From: JAVVHH01 sp964235765
GTDB taxonomy: Bacteria > Pseudomonadota > Alphaproteobacteria > Acetobacterales > Acetobacteraceae
DNA: 28,261 bases
Assembly (NCBI GenBank): GCA_964235765.1
Contig: CAXSDH010000053.1
Span: 1 to 28,261 of the forward strand
Direction of reading: 5' to 3'
Both the position numbers and the translations under genes were made by a program. The notes beneath the pieces were generated by a model that saw only the letters and a program-made list of their open reading frames with translations, made no database searches and had not been told where the DNA came from. Positions 14,115-22,075 of the stretch are shown one piece after another; position 1 is the stretch's first letter; each line of letters opens with the position of its first letter.

Positions 14115-16048
14115 CCGAAACCCTTCGCGCCGCTGCAAGGCAGGACCAGTTCCTCGACGTCGTCTCCCGCGAGGAGGCCGAGGCCCGTTTCCATCGCCAT
14201 CTTCGCCTCGCCCCGCTCGGCGCGGAGCCCGTCCCCCTGGCGCTGGCCCGCGGTCGGGTGCTGGCCACCGACGTGCTGGCGCCCTGCGACGTGCCCGGCT
14301 TCGACCGCGCGGGCGTGGACGGCTTCGCGCTCCGCGCCGAGGACACGGCTTGCGCTTCGGAGGCCCGGCCCGCGCTCCTGCATCTGACCACCGACCTGCT
14401 GACCCCCGGCGTGCAGCCGCGTCAGGCCATCACCCCCGGCGCCGCCAGCGTGATCGCCACCGGCGGCATGCTCCCGCGGGGCGCGGATGCGGTCGTGATG
14501 GTGGAGCACACGGACCTGCTGGACGGCGAGCCCGCCCGCATCGCGCTCGGCCGGCCCGCGGCGCCGGGCGCGTTCATCGCCGGCGCCGGGTCCGACATCG
14601 CGCGCGGCGAGACCGTGCTGCGCGCCGGCCACGTGCTGACCGCGCGCGAGATCGGCATGCTGGCCGCGGTGGGCTTGGGCACGGTCGAGGTCTGGCGTCG
14701 TCCGCGCGTCGCCATCCTCTCCACCGGCGACGAGATCGTGGCGCCCGGCGGCCCGATTCGGCCGGGCCAAGTCTACGACAGCAACGCCGCCATCCTGGCC
14801 GCCTCGGTCGAGGAACTGGGCGGCGAGCCGGTCCCGCTCGGCATCGTGCGGGACGACCCGGCCGCCCTCGCCGCCGCGCTCGACCGGGCGCTCGCGGCGG
14901 CCGACGCCGTGCTGCTTTCCGGCGGCACCTCCAAGGGCGCCGGCGACCTGGCCTATCAGGCAGTGCAGCGCCTGGCCCGGCCGGGCGTGCTGGTGCATGG
15001 CGTGGCGCTGAAGCCCGGCAAACCGCTCTGCCTCGCCGTGCAGGACGGCAAGCCCGTCGCCGTCCTGCCGGGCTTCCCCACCTCGGCCATCTTCACCTTC
15101 CACGCCTTCATGGCCCCGGTGATCCGCGCGCTGGCCGGCCAGCCCCCCGCGCGGCACGCCACCGTCCAGGCCACCTTGCCGCTCCGCATCGGCTCGGAGC
15201 GGGGACGCACGGAATACGTGCTGGTCAGCCTGATGCAGGGCGGGGACGGGCTGCTGGCCTATCCCACGGCGAAGGGCTCGGGCGCCGTGACCGGCTTCAG
15301 CAGCGCCGACGGGTTCTTCGCCGTGCCCGCCATGACGGAAACGGTCGCGGCTGGAACCAAGGTGCTGGTGCAGCGCATCGGCGAAGGCTCGCCGCCGGCC
15401 GACCTCGTGGTGATCGGCAGCCAGTGCGCCGGGCTGGACCTGTTGACCGGGCTGCTGGAAGCGGACGGGCTGATGGTGAAAAGCCTCGCGATCGGCAGTT
15501 CGGGCGGGCTGGCGGCGGTGGGGCGGGGCGAGTGTGACCTGGCCGGCATCCACTTGATGGACCCGGCGACCGGCTGCTACAACCGCCCCCTGCTGCCGCC
15601 CGGCGTGGCCTTGATCCCCGGCTACGGACGGCTGCAGGGGGTGGTCGTGCGGCCGGACGACGCGCGGTTCGCCGCCTGCGCCACGGCCCCGGAGGTTGCC
15701 GTAGCCGCTGGCGCCGGCACGCTAATGGTGAACCGCAACGCGGGCAGCGGCACCCGCATCCTGATCGACCGCCTGCTGGAAGGCGCCCGCCCGCCGGGCT
15801 ACGCGGCGCAGGTGAAGTCGCACAACGCCGTCGCCGTCGCCGTGGCGGGCGGGCGCGCGGATTGGGGCGTGGCGATCGAAACCGTGGCTGCCCAGTACGG
15901 CCTCCGCTTCCTGCCGCTGCAGGCCGAGCAATACGACTTTGCGGTGCCCGAAGCGCGGCTGGGCCGCCCGGCGGTGCAGCGCTTCATCGCCCTGCTGAAC
16001 GCGCCCGCCACCCGCGCGGCGCTGCGGGCCAAGGGGTTCCAGGCATGA
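14111..16048 (+). CDS. MoeA molybdopterin metal-transferase fused to a C-terminal PBP-like (PF12727-type) domain
   Basis: 645 residues, ATG overlapping the previous stop (ATGA). Residues about 12-425 are MoeA, which inserts molybdate (or tungstate) into adenylated pyranopterin: GVDGFALRAED (68-78), LPRGADAVVMVEH (121-133), STGDEIV (204-210), GGTSKGAGD (271-279), KPGKP (301-305) and LPGFPTSA (319-326, where most MoeA have LPGNPVA). Residues about 430-645 form a periplasmic-binding-protein-like fold without signal peptide: VVIGSQCAGLDLL, CDLAGIHLMDPATGCYN, NRNAGSGTRILIDRLL and HNAVAVAVAGGRADWG. This combination is known from archaeal and some bacterial MoeA proteins and is thought to bind an anion or pterin-related ligand. 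It sits between a degenerate MoeA and fdhD in one translationally coupled operon, implying work on formate dehydrogenase cofactor. Confidence 0.88.
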   Translation: MTETLRAAARQDQFLDVVSREEAEARFHRHLRLAPLGAEPVPLALARGRVLATDVLAPCDVPGFDRAGVDGFALRAEDTACASEARPALLHLTTDLLTPGVQPRQAITPGAASVIATGGMLPRGADAVVMVEHTDLLDGEPARIALGRPAAPGAFIAGAGSDIARGETVLRAGHVLTAREIGMLAAVGLGTVEVWRRPRVAILSTGDEIVAPGGPIRPGQVYDSNAAILAASVEELGGEPVPLGIVRDDPAALAAALDRALAAADAVLLSGGTSKGAGDLAYQAVQRLARPGVLVHGVALKPGKPLCLAVQDGKPVAVLPGFPTSAIFTFHAFMAPVIRALAGQPPARHATVQATLPLRIGSERGRTEYVLVSLMQGGDGLLAYPTAKGSGAVTGFSSADGFFAVPAMTETVAAGTKVLVQRIGEGSPPADLVVIGSQCAGLDLLTGLLEADGLMVKSLAIGSSGGLAAVGRGECDLAGIHLMDPATGCYNRPLLPPGVALIPGYGRLQGVVVRPDDARFAACATAPEVAVAAGAGTLMVNRNAGSGTRILIDRLLEGARPPGYAAQVKSHNAVAVAVAGGRADWGVAIETVAAQYGLRFLPLQAEQYDFAVPEARLGRPAVQRFIALLNAPATRAALRAKGFQA

Positions 16049-16902
16049 TCGTCGCGCCCAACCCGAGCGACCCCCGGCTCACCGTGGCGCTGGAGGGCAT
16101 CGACCACACCGGCGCCCGCGTGCAGACCCGCGTGCCGGTGGAGCGCTCGCTCACCCTGTTCTTGAACGGGCAGGAGATCGTCACCGCCATGACCATCGGC
16201 GACTACCCGCAAGACCTCGCGGTGGGCTACCTGCTCAACCAGGGCATGCTGCGCCCGGACGACGAGATCACCGGCATCGATCACGATGAGGAACTGGCCG
16301 TGGTGGTGGTCCGCACCACGCGCAAGACCGACTTCGAGGAGAAGCTGAAGAAGAAGACCCAGACCAGCGGCTGCGCCCAGGGAACCGCCTTCGGCGACCT
16401 GATGGACGTGATCGAGGGCGTGCGCCTGCCGCCGGCCGAGTTGCGGACCTCGTGGCTGTATCGCCTGACGCACGCCATCAACACCATGCCCTCGCTGTAC
16501 CTGGAAGCCGGCGCCATCCACGGGGCGGTGCTGTGCCACCAGGACGAGCCGCTGGTGTACATGGAGGATGTCGGCCGGCACAACGCGGTGGACAAGATCG
16601 CCGGGCACATGCACCGGACCGGCATGGCGGGCGGCGACAAGATTTTCTACACCACCGGCCGGCTGACCTCGGAGATGGTCATCAAAACAGTGCGCATGGG
16701 CATCCCGATCCTGGTGTCCCGCTCCGGCTTCACCGGCTGGGGCGTGGAGCTGGCGCGCAACGCCGGGCTGACCCTGATCGGGCGGGCGCGCGGCCGGCGC
16801 TTCCTGGCGCTGTCGGGCGCCGAGCGGATCGTGCGTGACGTCGGGCCCGGCGACATGCCGGAGGAAGGCGCCCGCCGCAAGGGCGCCGGGGCGGACGAAT
16901 GA
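16045..16902 (+). CDS. fdhD: Formate dehydrogenase accessory sulfurtransferase FdhD (single-cysteine variant)
   Basis: 285 residues. FdhD passes sulfur from the cysteine desulfurase IscS to the bis-MGD cofactor before its insertion into formate dehydrogenase, in the cytoplasm. Family blocks are clear: ERSLTLFLNGQEIVTAMTIG (33-52), DLAVGYLLNQGML (57-69), GAIHGAVLCHQDEPLVYMED (156-175), VGRHNAVDKIAG (176-187), FYTTGRLTSEMVIK (201-214) and GIPILVSRSGFT (219-230). The sulfur-transfer motif, CxxC in Escherichia coli FdhD (C121, C124), here reads GCAQGT, so C110 is present and the second cysteine is replaced by G113. ATG at 16045 overlaps the MoeA-fusion stop, and the stop overlaps mobA. It most likely serves the formate dehydrogenase whose beta subunit is at the end of the window. 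Confidence 0.93.
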   Translation: MIVAPNPSDPRLTVALEGIDHTGARVQTRVPVERSLTLFLNGQEIVTAMTIGDYPQDLAVGYLLNQGMLRPDDEITGIDHDEELAVVVVRTTRKTDFEEKLKKKTQTSGCAQGTAFGDLMDVIEGVRLPPAELRTSWLYRLTHAINTMPSLYLEAGAIHGAVLCHQDEPLVYMEDVGRHNAVDKIAGHMHRTGMAGGDKIFYTTGRLTSEMVIKTVRMGIPILVSRSGFTGWGVELARNAGLTLIGRARGRRFLALSGAERIVRDVGPGDMPEEGARRKGAGADE

Positions 16903-17504
16903 CCCTCGGCGTCATCCTGGCCGGGGGCCTCGCCCGGCGCATGGGCGGCGGCGACAAGGCGCTCCGCCTGGTCGGCGGGCAGACCGTGATGGCCCGCCTG
17001 CTGGACCGCATGACGCCCCAGGTGAGCCGGCTGATCATCAACGCCAACGCCGACCCGGCCCGCTTCGCCGCGCTCGGCCTGCCGGTGGTGGCCGACAGCA
17101 TCCCGGATCACCCCGGCCCGCTGGCGGGCGTGCTGGCCGGGATGGACTGGGCGGCCGCGCACGCGCCGGGCACGGCATGGATCGTCACCGTCCCCGGCGA
17201 CGCGCCCTTCCTGCCCCGCGATCTGGTGGCCCGCCTGCACCAGGCGCGCGAGGCCGCTGCCGTGCCGTTCGCCTGCGCCGCCTCGGGCGGATGGACGCAT
17301 CCGGTGGTCGCCCTGTGGCCGGTCTCGATGCGCGAGACGCTGCGGCGGGCCGTGGCGGAGGGGGGCATGCGCAAGATCGACGCCTTCACCGCCCGGCACG
17401 GCGCCGCCTCCGCCGAATGGCCGACGGACCCGGTCGACCCGTTCTTCAACGTGAACACGCCCGAGGATCTGGCGGCGGCGGACCGTCTGGCTACCCCCGG
17501 CTGA
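16899..17504 (+). CDS. mobA: Molybdenum cofactor guanylyltransferase MobA
   Basis: 201 residues, usual size for MobA. The enzyme joins GMP from GTP to metal-pterin to form (bis-)MGD, the cofactor form used by formate dehydrogenases of the DMSO reductase family. The nucleotide-binding start GVILAGGLARRMGGGDKAL (4-22) is the classic LAGGxxxRMGGxDK motif; VPGDAPFLP (98-106) holds the metal-binding aspartate, and FFNVNTPEDLAAAD (about 182-195) the conserved C-terminal block. ATG at 16899 overlaps the fdhD stop. It is the last gene of the GntR-led operon. Its 3' end overlaps the end of the convergent glycosyltransferase gene by 14 bases (17491-17504), with no room for a terminator between. Confidence 0.95.
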   Translation: MTLGVILAGGLARRMGGGDKALRLVGGQTVMARLLDRMTPQVSRLIINANADPARFAALGLPVVADSIPDHPGPLAGVLAGMDWAAAHAPGTAWIVTVPGDAPFLPRDLVARLHQAREAAAVPFACAASGGWTHPVVALWPVSMRETLRRAVAEGGMRKIDAFTARHGAASAEWPTDPVDPFFNVNTPEDLAAADRLATPG

Positions 17505-20184
17505 CCGCCCGCTCCAGCATGCCGTGCAGGTCCTCGGCCTGGGCGTCGTAGGTGTTCAGCAACGCCTTGTGCCGGTTCACGTGCCCGGCCAGCCGCTCCG
17601 GCGCGGCAAGCAGCGCTTCCACCGCCTCGCGCAACGGGCGGGGATCGTTGACCAGCGGGATCACCGTGCCGTTCTCGCCATCGACCACGAACTCCGCCGC
17701 GCCCACGCCCTCGGTCACCACCACCCAGACATCGCGGGCCAGCGCCTCGCACACGATGAGGCCGAAGCTCTCCTTCCATTGCGAGGGGAACAGCAGCACG
17801 TCGATCCCGTCGAAGAAGTCGTCGAGCCCGGCCTGGTCGTACGCGGGCACCGTCCGGATCGTGCCGGCAACGCGCCATCCCGCGGTGTCGATCGTGCTGA
17901 ACCCAAGGTTCAGCGTGTTGTCCACGAGCAGCAATTCGTAGCCGCTCGCCGCGATGCGCTCGAACGCCTTGCGGATCAGGTGATAGCCCTTCAGCCCGGA
18001 AATGCCGCCGACGAAGCCGAACCGCAGCACATCCCCCGCCTGCCGCCGGCGCGGACGCTCCGGCATGCGGATGCCGTTATGGTTCACCAGCACCCGCTCG
18101 GGGTCCAGGCCGTTGGCGAGATATAGCTGCCGGTGCGACTCGCTGGGCGACAGCACGAGCGCCGCGCCCGAAAGCGCCTGCATGAGAATCTTGAACCGCT
18201 GGCGCAAATGCAGCGCGCCGGGCACGCAGGCCTCGCAGACATTCAGGTCGATCCGGGTCTGGAAGCAGTAGCTGTCGTTCTCCATCACCATGAACTGGCG
18301 CGCGCACAGCCACCAGGCGTCGTGCAGGGTCACCACGTAAGGCAAGGCCAGGTCCTGGCACACGCGCAGCAAGCCCGCGCTCAGGTTCTGCACGCAATGG
18401 AAATGCACCACGTCCGGCTGCACGGCCCGCAGCACGTCGGCGAACACGACCGCCATCTCCGGGTTGTCGAATTCGGAGATCACGTCGTGCCTGGGCAGCC
18501 GCACGGCGATGACCGGCACGCCGTCCCAGTCGTAGCGCCGCAGCATGTATTGCGCCGACTCGTCCCCGCGCGAGGTGAACACGAACATGTCGGTATCCGG
18601 CCGGGCCTGCAGCCGCTGGGCCATCTGCTCGGCCACGATGGTGGCGCCGCCGTAGCTGATCGGGGCGAAGAAGATGTTGACCGCGAGCACCCGCAGCGCC
18701 GGCCGCGTCCGGCGGTCCAGCCCGGCGGTGAGCGGCGCCACCTGCTGCCGCGCCACGATCTCCGGCCCGTAGCGCCCGAGCACGGTGGCCCGCGCCGCCT
18801 CGCCAAGCCGGCGCCGCAGCGCCGGGTCGTCCACCAGGCGGGTGAGCGCATCCAGCCAGGCGTCGTCGTCATCGGCCAGGAAGCCGTTCGCGCCGTTCTC
18901 GATCACGCTGCGGAAGTTGGCGCGCGCCGAACACACGGATGGCAACCCAAGCATCGCCGCCTCGATGAACTTGATGTTGCTCTTGGCGTCGTTGAACGCC
19001 GTCGCCTCCAGCGGCGCGAGCGAGATGTCGGCCTCGCCCAGCAGGCCGAGATAGGCGACGTAACCGGTCGCCGCCAGGCGCTCGATGCGGTCGGCATGGG
19101 GCAGCAGCGCGGCCGGCGCCGTAAGGTCGCCGATCAGCCGCAGCCGCACCTCGGGCCGCCGCCGCAGCAGTTCGGCGAGCGCCGGCGCCGCCATGGTGAA
19201 GTCGATGTCGTGCGCCTTGGAGCCGGACCCATAGGCGACCACCACCGCTCCGCCCTGCGGCCGCGGGCGCGCGCGCACCGCCTCGGCGGCCCGCACGGTC
19301 TCCGCGTCGAGCGCGTTCTCGATCACGGTCGTCGGCCCGGCGCCCGCCTCCTGCATGCGCTCGGCCAGCGCCGCCGTCGAGGCGATCGTGCGGTCGCAGG
19401 CCAGCATCGCGGCGCGGAACAGTTCGACGCCCGAAAGCACCTCGCGGCGCAGCGCGGGGTCCAGCGTGTCGAGGTTGCGGTTGGCCTGATAGTGTCCCAG
19501 GTCGAAGATCAGGTCGTCCGCCTCCCAGAAGCTCGTGACCTGGAGCCGCTTGGCCTCTTCGATCAACGACAGCACGTCGGCGAACCCCGGCACCCGGTAG
19601 AAGATCACCAGCGCGTGGGTCTGCAACGCGGACCGGCAGGCCTCGATGTTGTTCCAGTCGAGCACCGTGCAGTCCGTGCCGAGCAGGCTGAGATGCGCCT
19701 GCTTCTGCCACACGCGATACTTGGCGCATTGCGGCAAGGACAGCTCCGCCACGATCAGCACCCGCGGCGCCAGGATCGCGGGCGCCGCCGGGCCGGGCTT
19801 GCGCGCGTAGCTGTCGCGGATGGCGGGGTCGGGGCGCCGCGCCCGCTTCGGCGCCAGGCTGCGCAGCCGCCTGCCCACCTTCGCCGCCGCCTCGCCCATC
19901 CCCTCCTTGGCCACCACGCCCGCGACCCGGCGCGCGGTGCGCAATCCGGCGCGCGGCCCCTTCGTCAGCAGGTAGGCGGCGGCGCGGATCGGGAAGGTCA
20001 CCCGCCAGGACGTGGACGTGCGGATGATCTGGACCTGCGCGGCGCGGCGCTGCACGTCCATCTCGAGCGCGGAAGCGCGCATCGCATGCAGCAGCGCGCT
20101 CTGCGCATTGACCTCCGCCAACTCATGCAGGCGGTCGATCTCCCGCCGCGCCTCGTCGAGGCTGGCCGGGACGCTTCCGCTCAT
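17491..20184 (-). CDS. Tandem glycosyltransferase (two GT4-like domains) for surface polysaccharide
   Basis: 897 residues. A short helical N-terminus (about 5-50, possible coiled coil) and a basic linker precede two GT-B halves. The first (about 140-475) ends with GEADISLAPLEATAFNDAKS and FIEAAMLGLPSVCS, a form of the donor-binding ExxxxxxxE region. The second (about 495-890) shows YGGATIVAEQMAQRL, DVVHFHCVQNLSAGLL, LPYVVTLHDAWWLC, FGFVGGISGLKGYHLI and KESFGLIVCEALA, the complete GT4 pattern with both glutamates. Each half probably transfers one sugar from a nucleotide donor at the cytoplasmic membrane face; sugars are unknown. A cysteine-rich stretch (CFQTRIDLNVCEACVPG) in the second half is also typical of this GT4 branch. 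ATG at 20184 overlaps the FkbM gene stop (ATGA), marking it as the last of four coupled glycan genes. Confidence 0.87.
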   Translation of the reverse strand: MSGSVPASLDEARREIDRLHELAEVNAQSALLHAMRASALEMDVQRRAAQVQIIRTSTSWRVTFPIRAAAYLLTKGPRAGLRTARRVAGVVAKEGMGEAAAKVGRRLRSLAPKRARRPDPAIRDSYARKPGPAAPAILAPRVLIVAELSLPQCAKYRVWQKQAHLSLLGTDCTVLDWNNIEACRSALQTHALVIFYRVPGFADVLSLIEEAKRLQVTSFWEADDLIFDLGHYQANRNLDTLDPALRREVLSGVELFRAAMLACDRTIASTAALAERMQEAGAGPTTVIENALDAETVRAAEAVRARPRPQGGAVVVAYGSGSKAHDIDFTMAAPALAELLRRRPEVRLRLIGDLTAPAALLPHADRIERLAATGYVAYLGLLGEADISLAPLEATAFNDAKSNIKFIEAAMLGLPSVCSARANFRSVIENGANGFLADDDDAWLDALTRLVDDPALRRRLGEAARATVLGRYGPEIVARQQVAPLTAGLDRRTRPALRVLAVNIFFAPISYGGATIVAEQMAQRLQARPDTDMFVFTSRGDESAQYMLRRYDWDGVPVIAVRLPRHDVISEFDNPEMAVVFADVLRAVQPDVVHFHCVQNLSAGLLRVCQDLALPYVVTLHDAWWLCARQFMVMENDSYCFQTRIDLNVCEACVPGALHLRQRFKILMQALSGAALVLSPSESHRQLYLANGLDPERVLVNHNGIRMPERPRRRQAGDVLRFGFVGGISGLKGYHLIRKAFERIAASGYELLLVDNTLNLGFSTIDTAGWRVAGTIRTVPAYDQAGLDDFFDGIDVLLFPSQWKESFGLIVCEALARDVWVVVTEGVGAAEFVVDGENGTVIPLVNDPRPLREAVEALLAAPERLAGHVNRHKALLNTYDAQAEDLHGMLERAVSRG

Positions 20185-21119
20185 GCAGCGCTCCTCGCCG
20201 CGACCAGGAAGCGCGGCAGCGTCTCCGCCGGCACCAGCGCATGGTTCCAGGCGTCGCCCTCGAAGGTCACGGTACCCTGGCCGGAGAGCGCGCCCTGCGA
20301 GCGGAGCGGCACGTCGGTATAGTTGTGCCGGGCGATGAACTGCGACAGCACGCCGAAATCGGCCCGGTCCAGCACCTCGGCGAACACGACCGGACGGTGG
20401 CGCGCCACAGTCTCCTCCGCACCGGCCAGCGCCGCGCCCTCATGGCCCGCGACGTCGATCTTGATGAGGCGGACCGGCAGGCCGTGCAGGTCCCACGTGC
20501 CGGCCACCTCGTCGATGGTCAGCGTTTCGACCTCGAGCACCTCGGAGAAGCGGGACTTGAACTTGCTTTCCAGGGAGCTGCTGGTCTCGATCACCCCGTG
20601 GTCCTGGGTCGGGATATGCAGCATTCCGCGCCCGTTGCGGTCGCTCAGCGCCGCCGCATGGGCGGCCACGCGGGCCGCCAGGCCGTTCGCCTCGATGTTG
20701 GCCTGCAACAGGCCGCGGATCAGGGGATCGGGCTCGAAGGCCAGCACGTGGTTCTGCGCCGAAGCGTTGGCGGCGAGCAGCGAGTAGAAGCCCGTGTTGG
20801 CGCCGCCGTCGATGACGATGCCCGGATGCAGCCGGGCCCAAGCATAGAAATAGCCCGGCATCGGCCGCTCGAACTCGTCCCAGGCGCCCCGCGCCAGGAA
20901 GCCCGCCGTAGTGTCCCGCCCGCCATGGCGCTGCATCTGCAGGAACGGGTTGCACGAGCCGCGTGGCAGCTCGGCCTCCACGAAGTCGTTGCCGATCGAA
21001 CGCAAGTAGCCGTGCACCAGCTCCTCGATGGTCCGGCGTTTCGCCGCCGCATAGGCCTCGGCGCGGGCCAGCTCGGGGTCGTCGAGGCCGATGGTGATCG
21101 TGCGGCTGTTCGGGTGCAT
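20181..21119 (-). CDS. FkbM-family SAM-dependent methyltransferase
   Basis: 312 residues. SAM-binding motif I is IVIDGGANTGFYSLL (101-115), followed by VLAFEPDPLIRGLLQANIEA (motif II and the helix after it), and the FkbM signature RLIKIDVAGHEGAALAGAEE near residues 220-240. The family O-methylates sugars or lipids, often within polysaccharide clusters. The first 60 residues, with TITIGLDDPELARAEAYAAA, form an extra N-terminal segment before the catalytic domain. The frame extends upstream to 21710, but ATG at 21119 is preferred because it shares its A with the TGA of the RgpF-like gene (TGATG), while the upstream part is antiphase to that gene. Its target here is probably a glycan residue made by the neighbouring glycosyltransferase. 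Confidence 0.87.
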   Translation of the reverse strand: MHPNSRTITIGLDDPELARAEAYAAAKRRTIEELVHGYLRSIGNDFVEAELPRGSCNPFLQMQRHGGRDTTAGFLARGAWDEFERPMPGYFYAWARLHPGIVIDGGANTGFYSLLAANASAQNHVLAFEPDPLIRGLLQANIEANGLAARVAAHAAALSDRNGRGMLHIPTQDHGVIETSSSLESKFKSRFSEVLEVETLTIDEVAGTWDLHGLPVRLIKIDVAGHEGAALAGAEETVARHRPVVFAEVLDRADFGVLSQFIARHNYTDVPLRSQGALSGQGTVTFEGDAWNHALVPAETLPRFLVAARSAA

Positions 21120-22075
21120 CAGCTCTTGCCTGTGAAAAGTTCGGACTTCAGGGCGTCCACGAAGCCGCGCAGCGCCGGGCGATGGTCTCGGCTGCACAAC
21201 ACATAGGAGGCGAGCTGGCCGAGCGGGACCGTCCGCAGCGGCACCTGGTAGGGCTGCCCCGGGAAATCGGGGGCCTTGCCGGTATATTCGTGCAGGTAGT
21301 CGTGGATGGGTTGCGTCGGCACCTTCAAGCGGTCCCGCAGCACGGCCTCCCATTGCCAGGCCCAGGGGATGTTCATGTTGTTCGTGCGCAGCAGGTCCGC
21401 CTTGAGGAACGGCAGCCGCCCGGAGAGCAGGTTCCGCCGCCAATCGAGGTGCATGGGGTTCATCGGGTAGTGCCGGGCCACCCATGCCGCGTCCCGGCGA
21501 TCGACCACGGCGCCGCAGCGCAGCCCTTCCGCCCGCAATGCGGCGCCGAGCGCCAGCTCGCCGCTGCCGATGATCTCGTCCTTGTTCATCCGCCCGAAAT
21601 CCTGGGCGAACACCCGCGCCACCGCCGGTCGCCGGAACGCGTCGGCGGTGAAATGCAGGAACCAGGATTGCAGGTGCCACGCATGCTGCCGGCTTTCGAT
21701 CATGCCCCAAACGTCGAGCCGCTTGGCCTCCATGCGCCGCATGATCGGCGCCAGGTCGGCGAACGGCCCGAACACGCTGTCGTTGGCGAGCAATACCTGG
21801 TCCGCATCGTCCGTGCAGCCTTCGCGGACCAGGTGCTGCCAGGCGCCGAAATCCAGGCCGTGATTGGGGCGGAACACCATCGTGGCGCCGGTGTCGCGCA
21901 GCGCGTCGCGGTCTTCCTTGGGCGGCAGCCGGTCGCCGGAGCAGGCGACCACCGTCTGGTAGCCGCAGGCTTGCAGATGGGCGACGTAATGCAGCACGTG
22001 CGGCCGGATGCGGTGGCGCGGGTGGAACATCGCGAACAGGCAGACCCGGCGCGGCATACTCGCCGGCGTGCTCAT
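21119..22075 (-). CDS. RgpF-like (rhamnan synthesis protein F family) glycan biosynthesis protein
   Basis: 318 residues. The sequence matches the RgpF family found in O-antigen and rhamnose-glucose polysaccharide clusters: RRVCLFAMFHPRHRIRPHVL at the start, FRPNHGLDFGAWQHLV (about 87-102), VLLANDSVFGPFADL (about 112-126), DVWGMIESRQHAWHLQSWFL and a late HPMN-like stretch RHYPMNPMHLDWRRNLL. These are traits of a GT-A-like cytoplasmic enzyme, thought to be involved in transferring sugars such as rhamnose. The molecular reaction of bacterial RgpF members outside streptococci is poorly known. ATG at 22075 overlaps the preceding gene's stop; a second in-frame ATG at 22057 is possible. Confidence 0.82.
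   Translation of the reverse strand: MSTPASMPRRVCLFAMFHPRHRIRPHVLHYVAHLQACGYQTVVACSGDRLPPKEDRDALRDTGATMVFRPNHGLDFGAWQHLVREGCTDDADQVLLANDSVFGPFADLAPIMRRMEAKRLDVWGMIESRQHAWHLQSWFLHFTADAFRRPAVARVFAQDFGRMNKDEIIGSGELALGAALRAEGLRCGAVVDRRDAAWVARHYPMNPMHLDWRRNLLSGRLPFLKADLLRTNNMNIPWAWQWEAVLRDRLKVPTQPIHDYLHEYTGKAPDFPGQPYQVPLRTVPLGQLASYVLCSRDHRPALRGFVDALKSELFTGKS

Noticed and set aside
18133..20322. 729-codon open frame opposite the tandem glycosyltransferase
   Set aside because: Composition is that of an antisense shadow, and the other strand encodes two well-formed GT4 domains.
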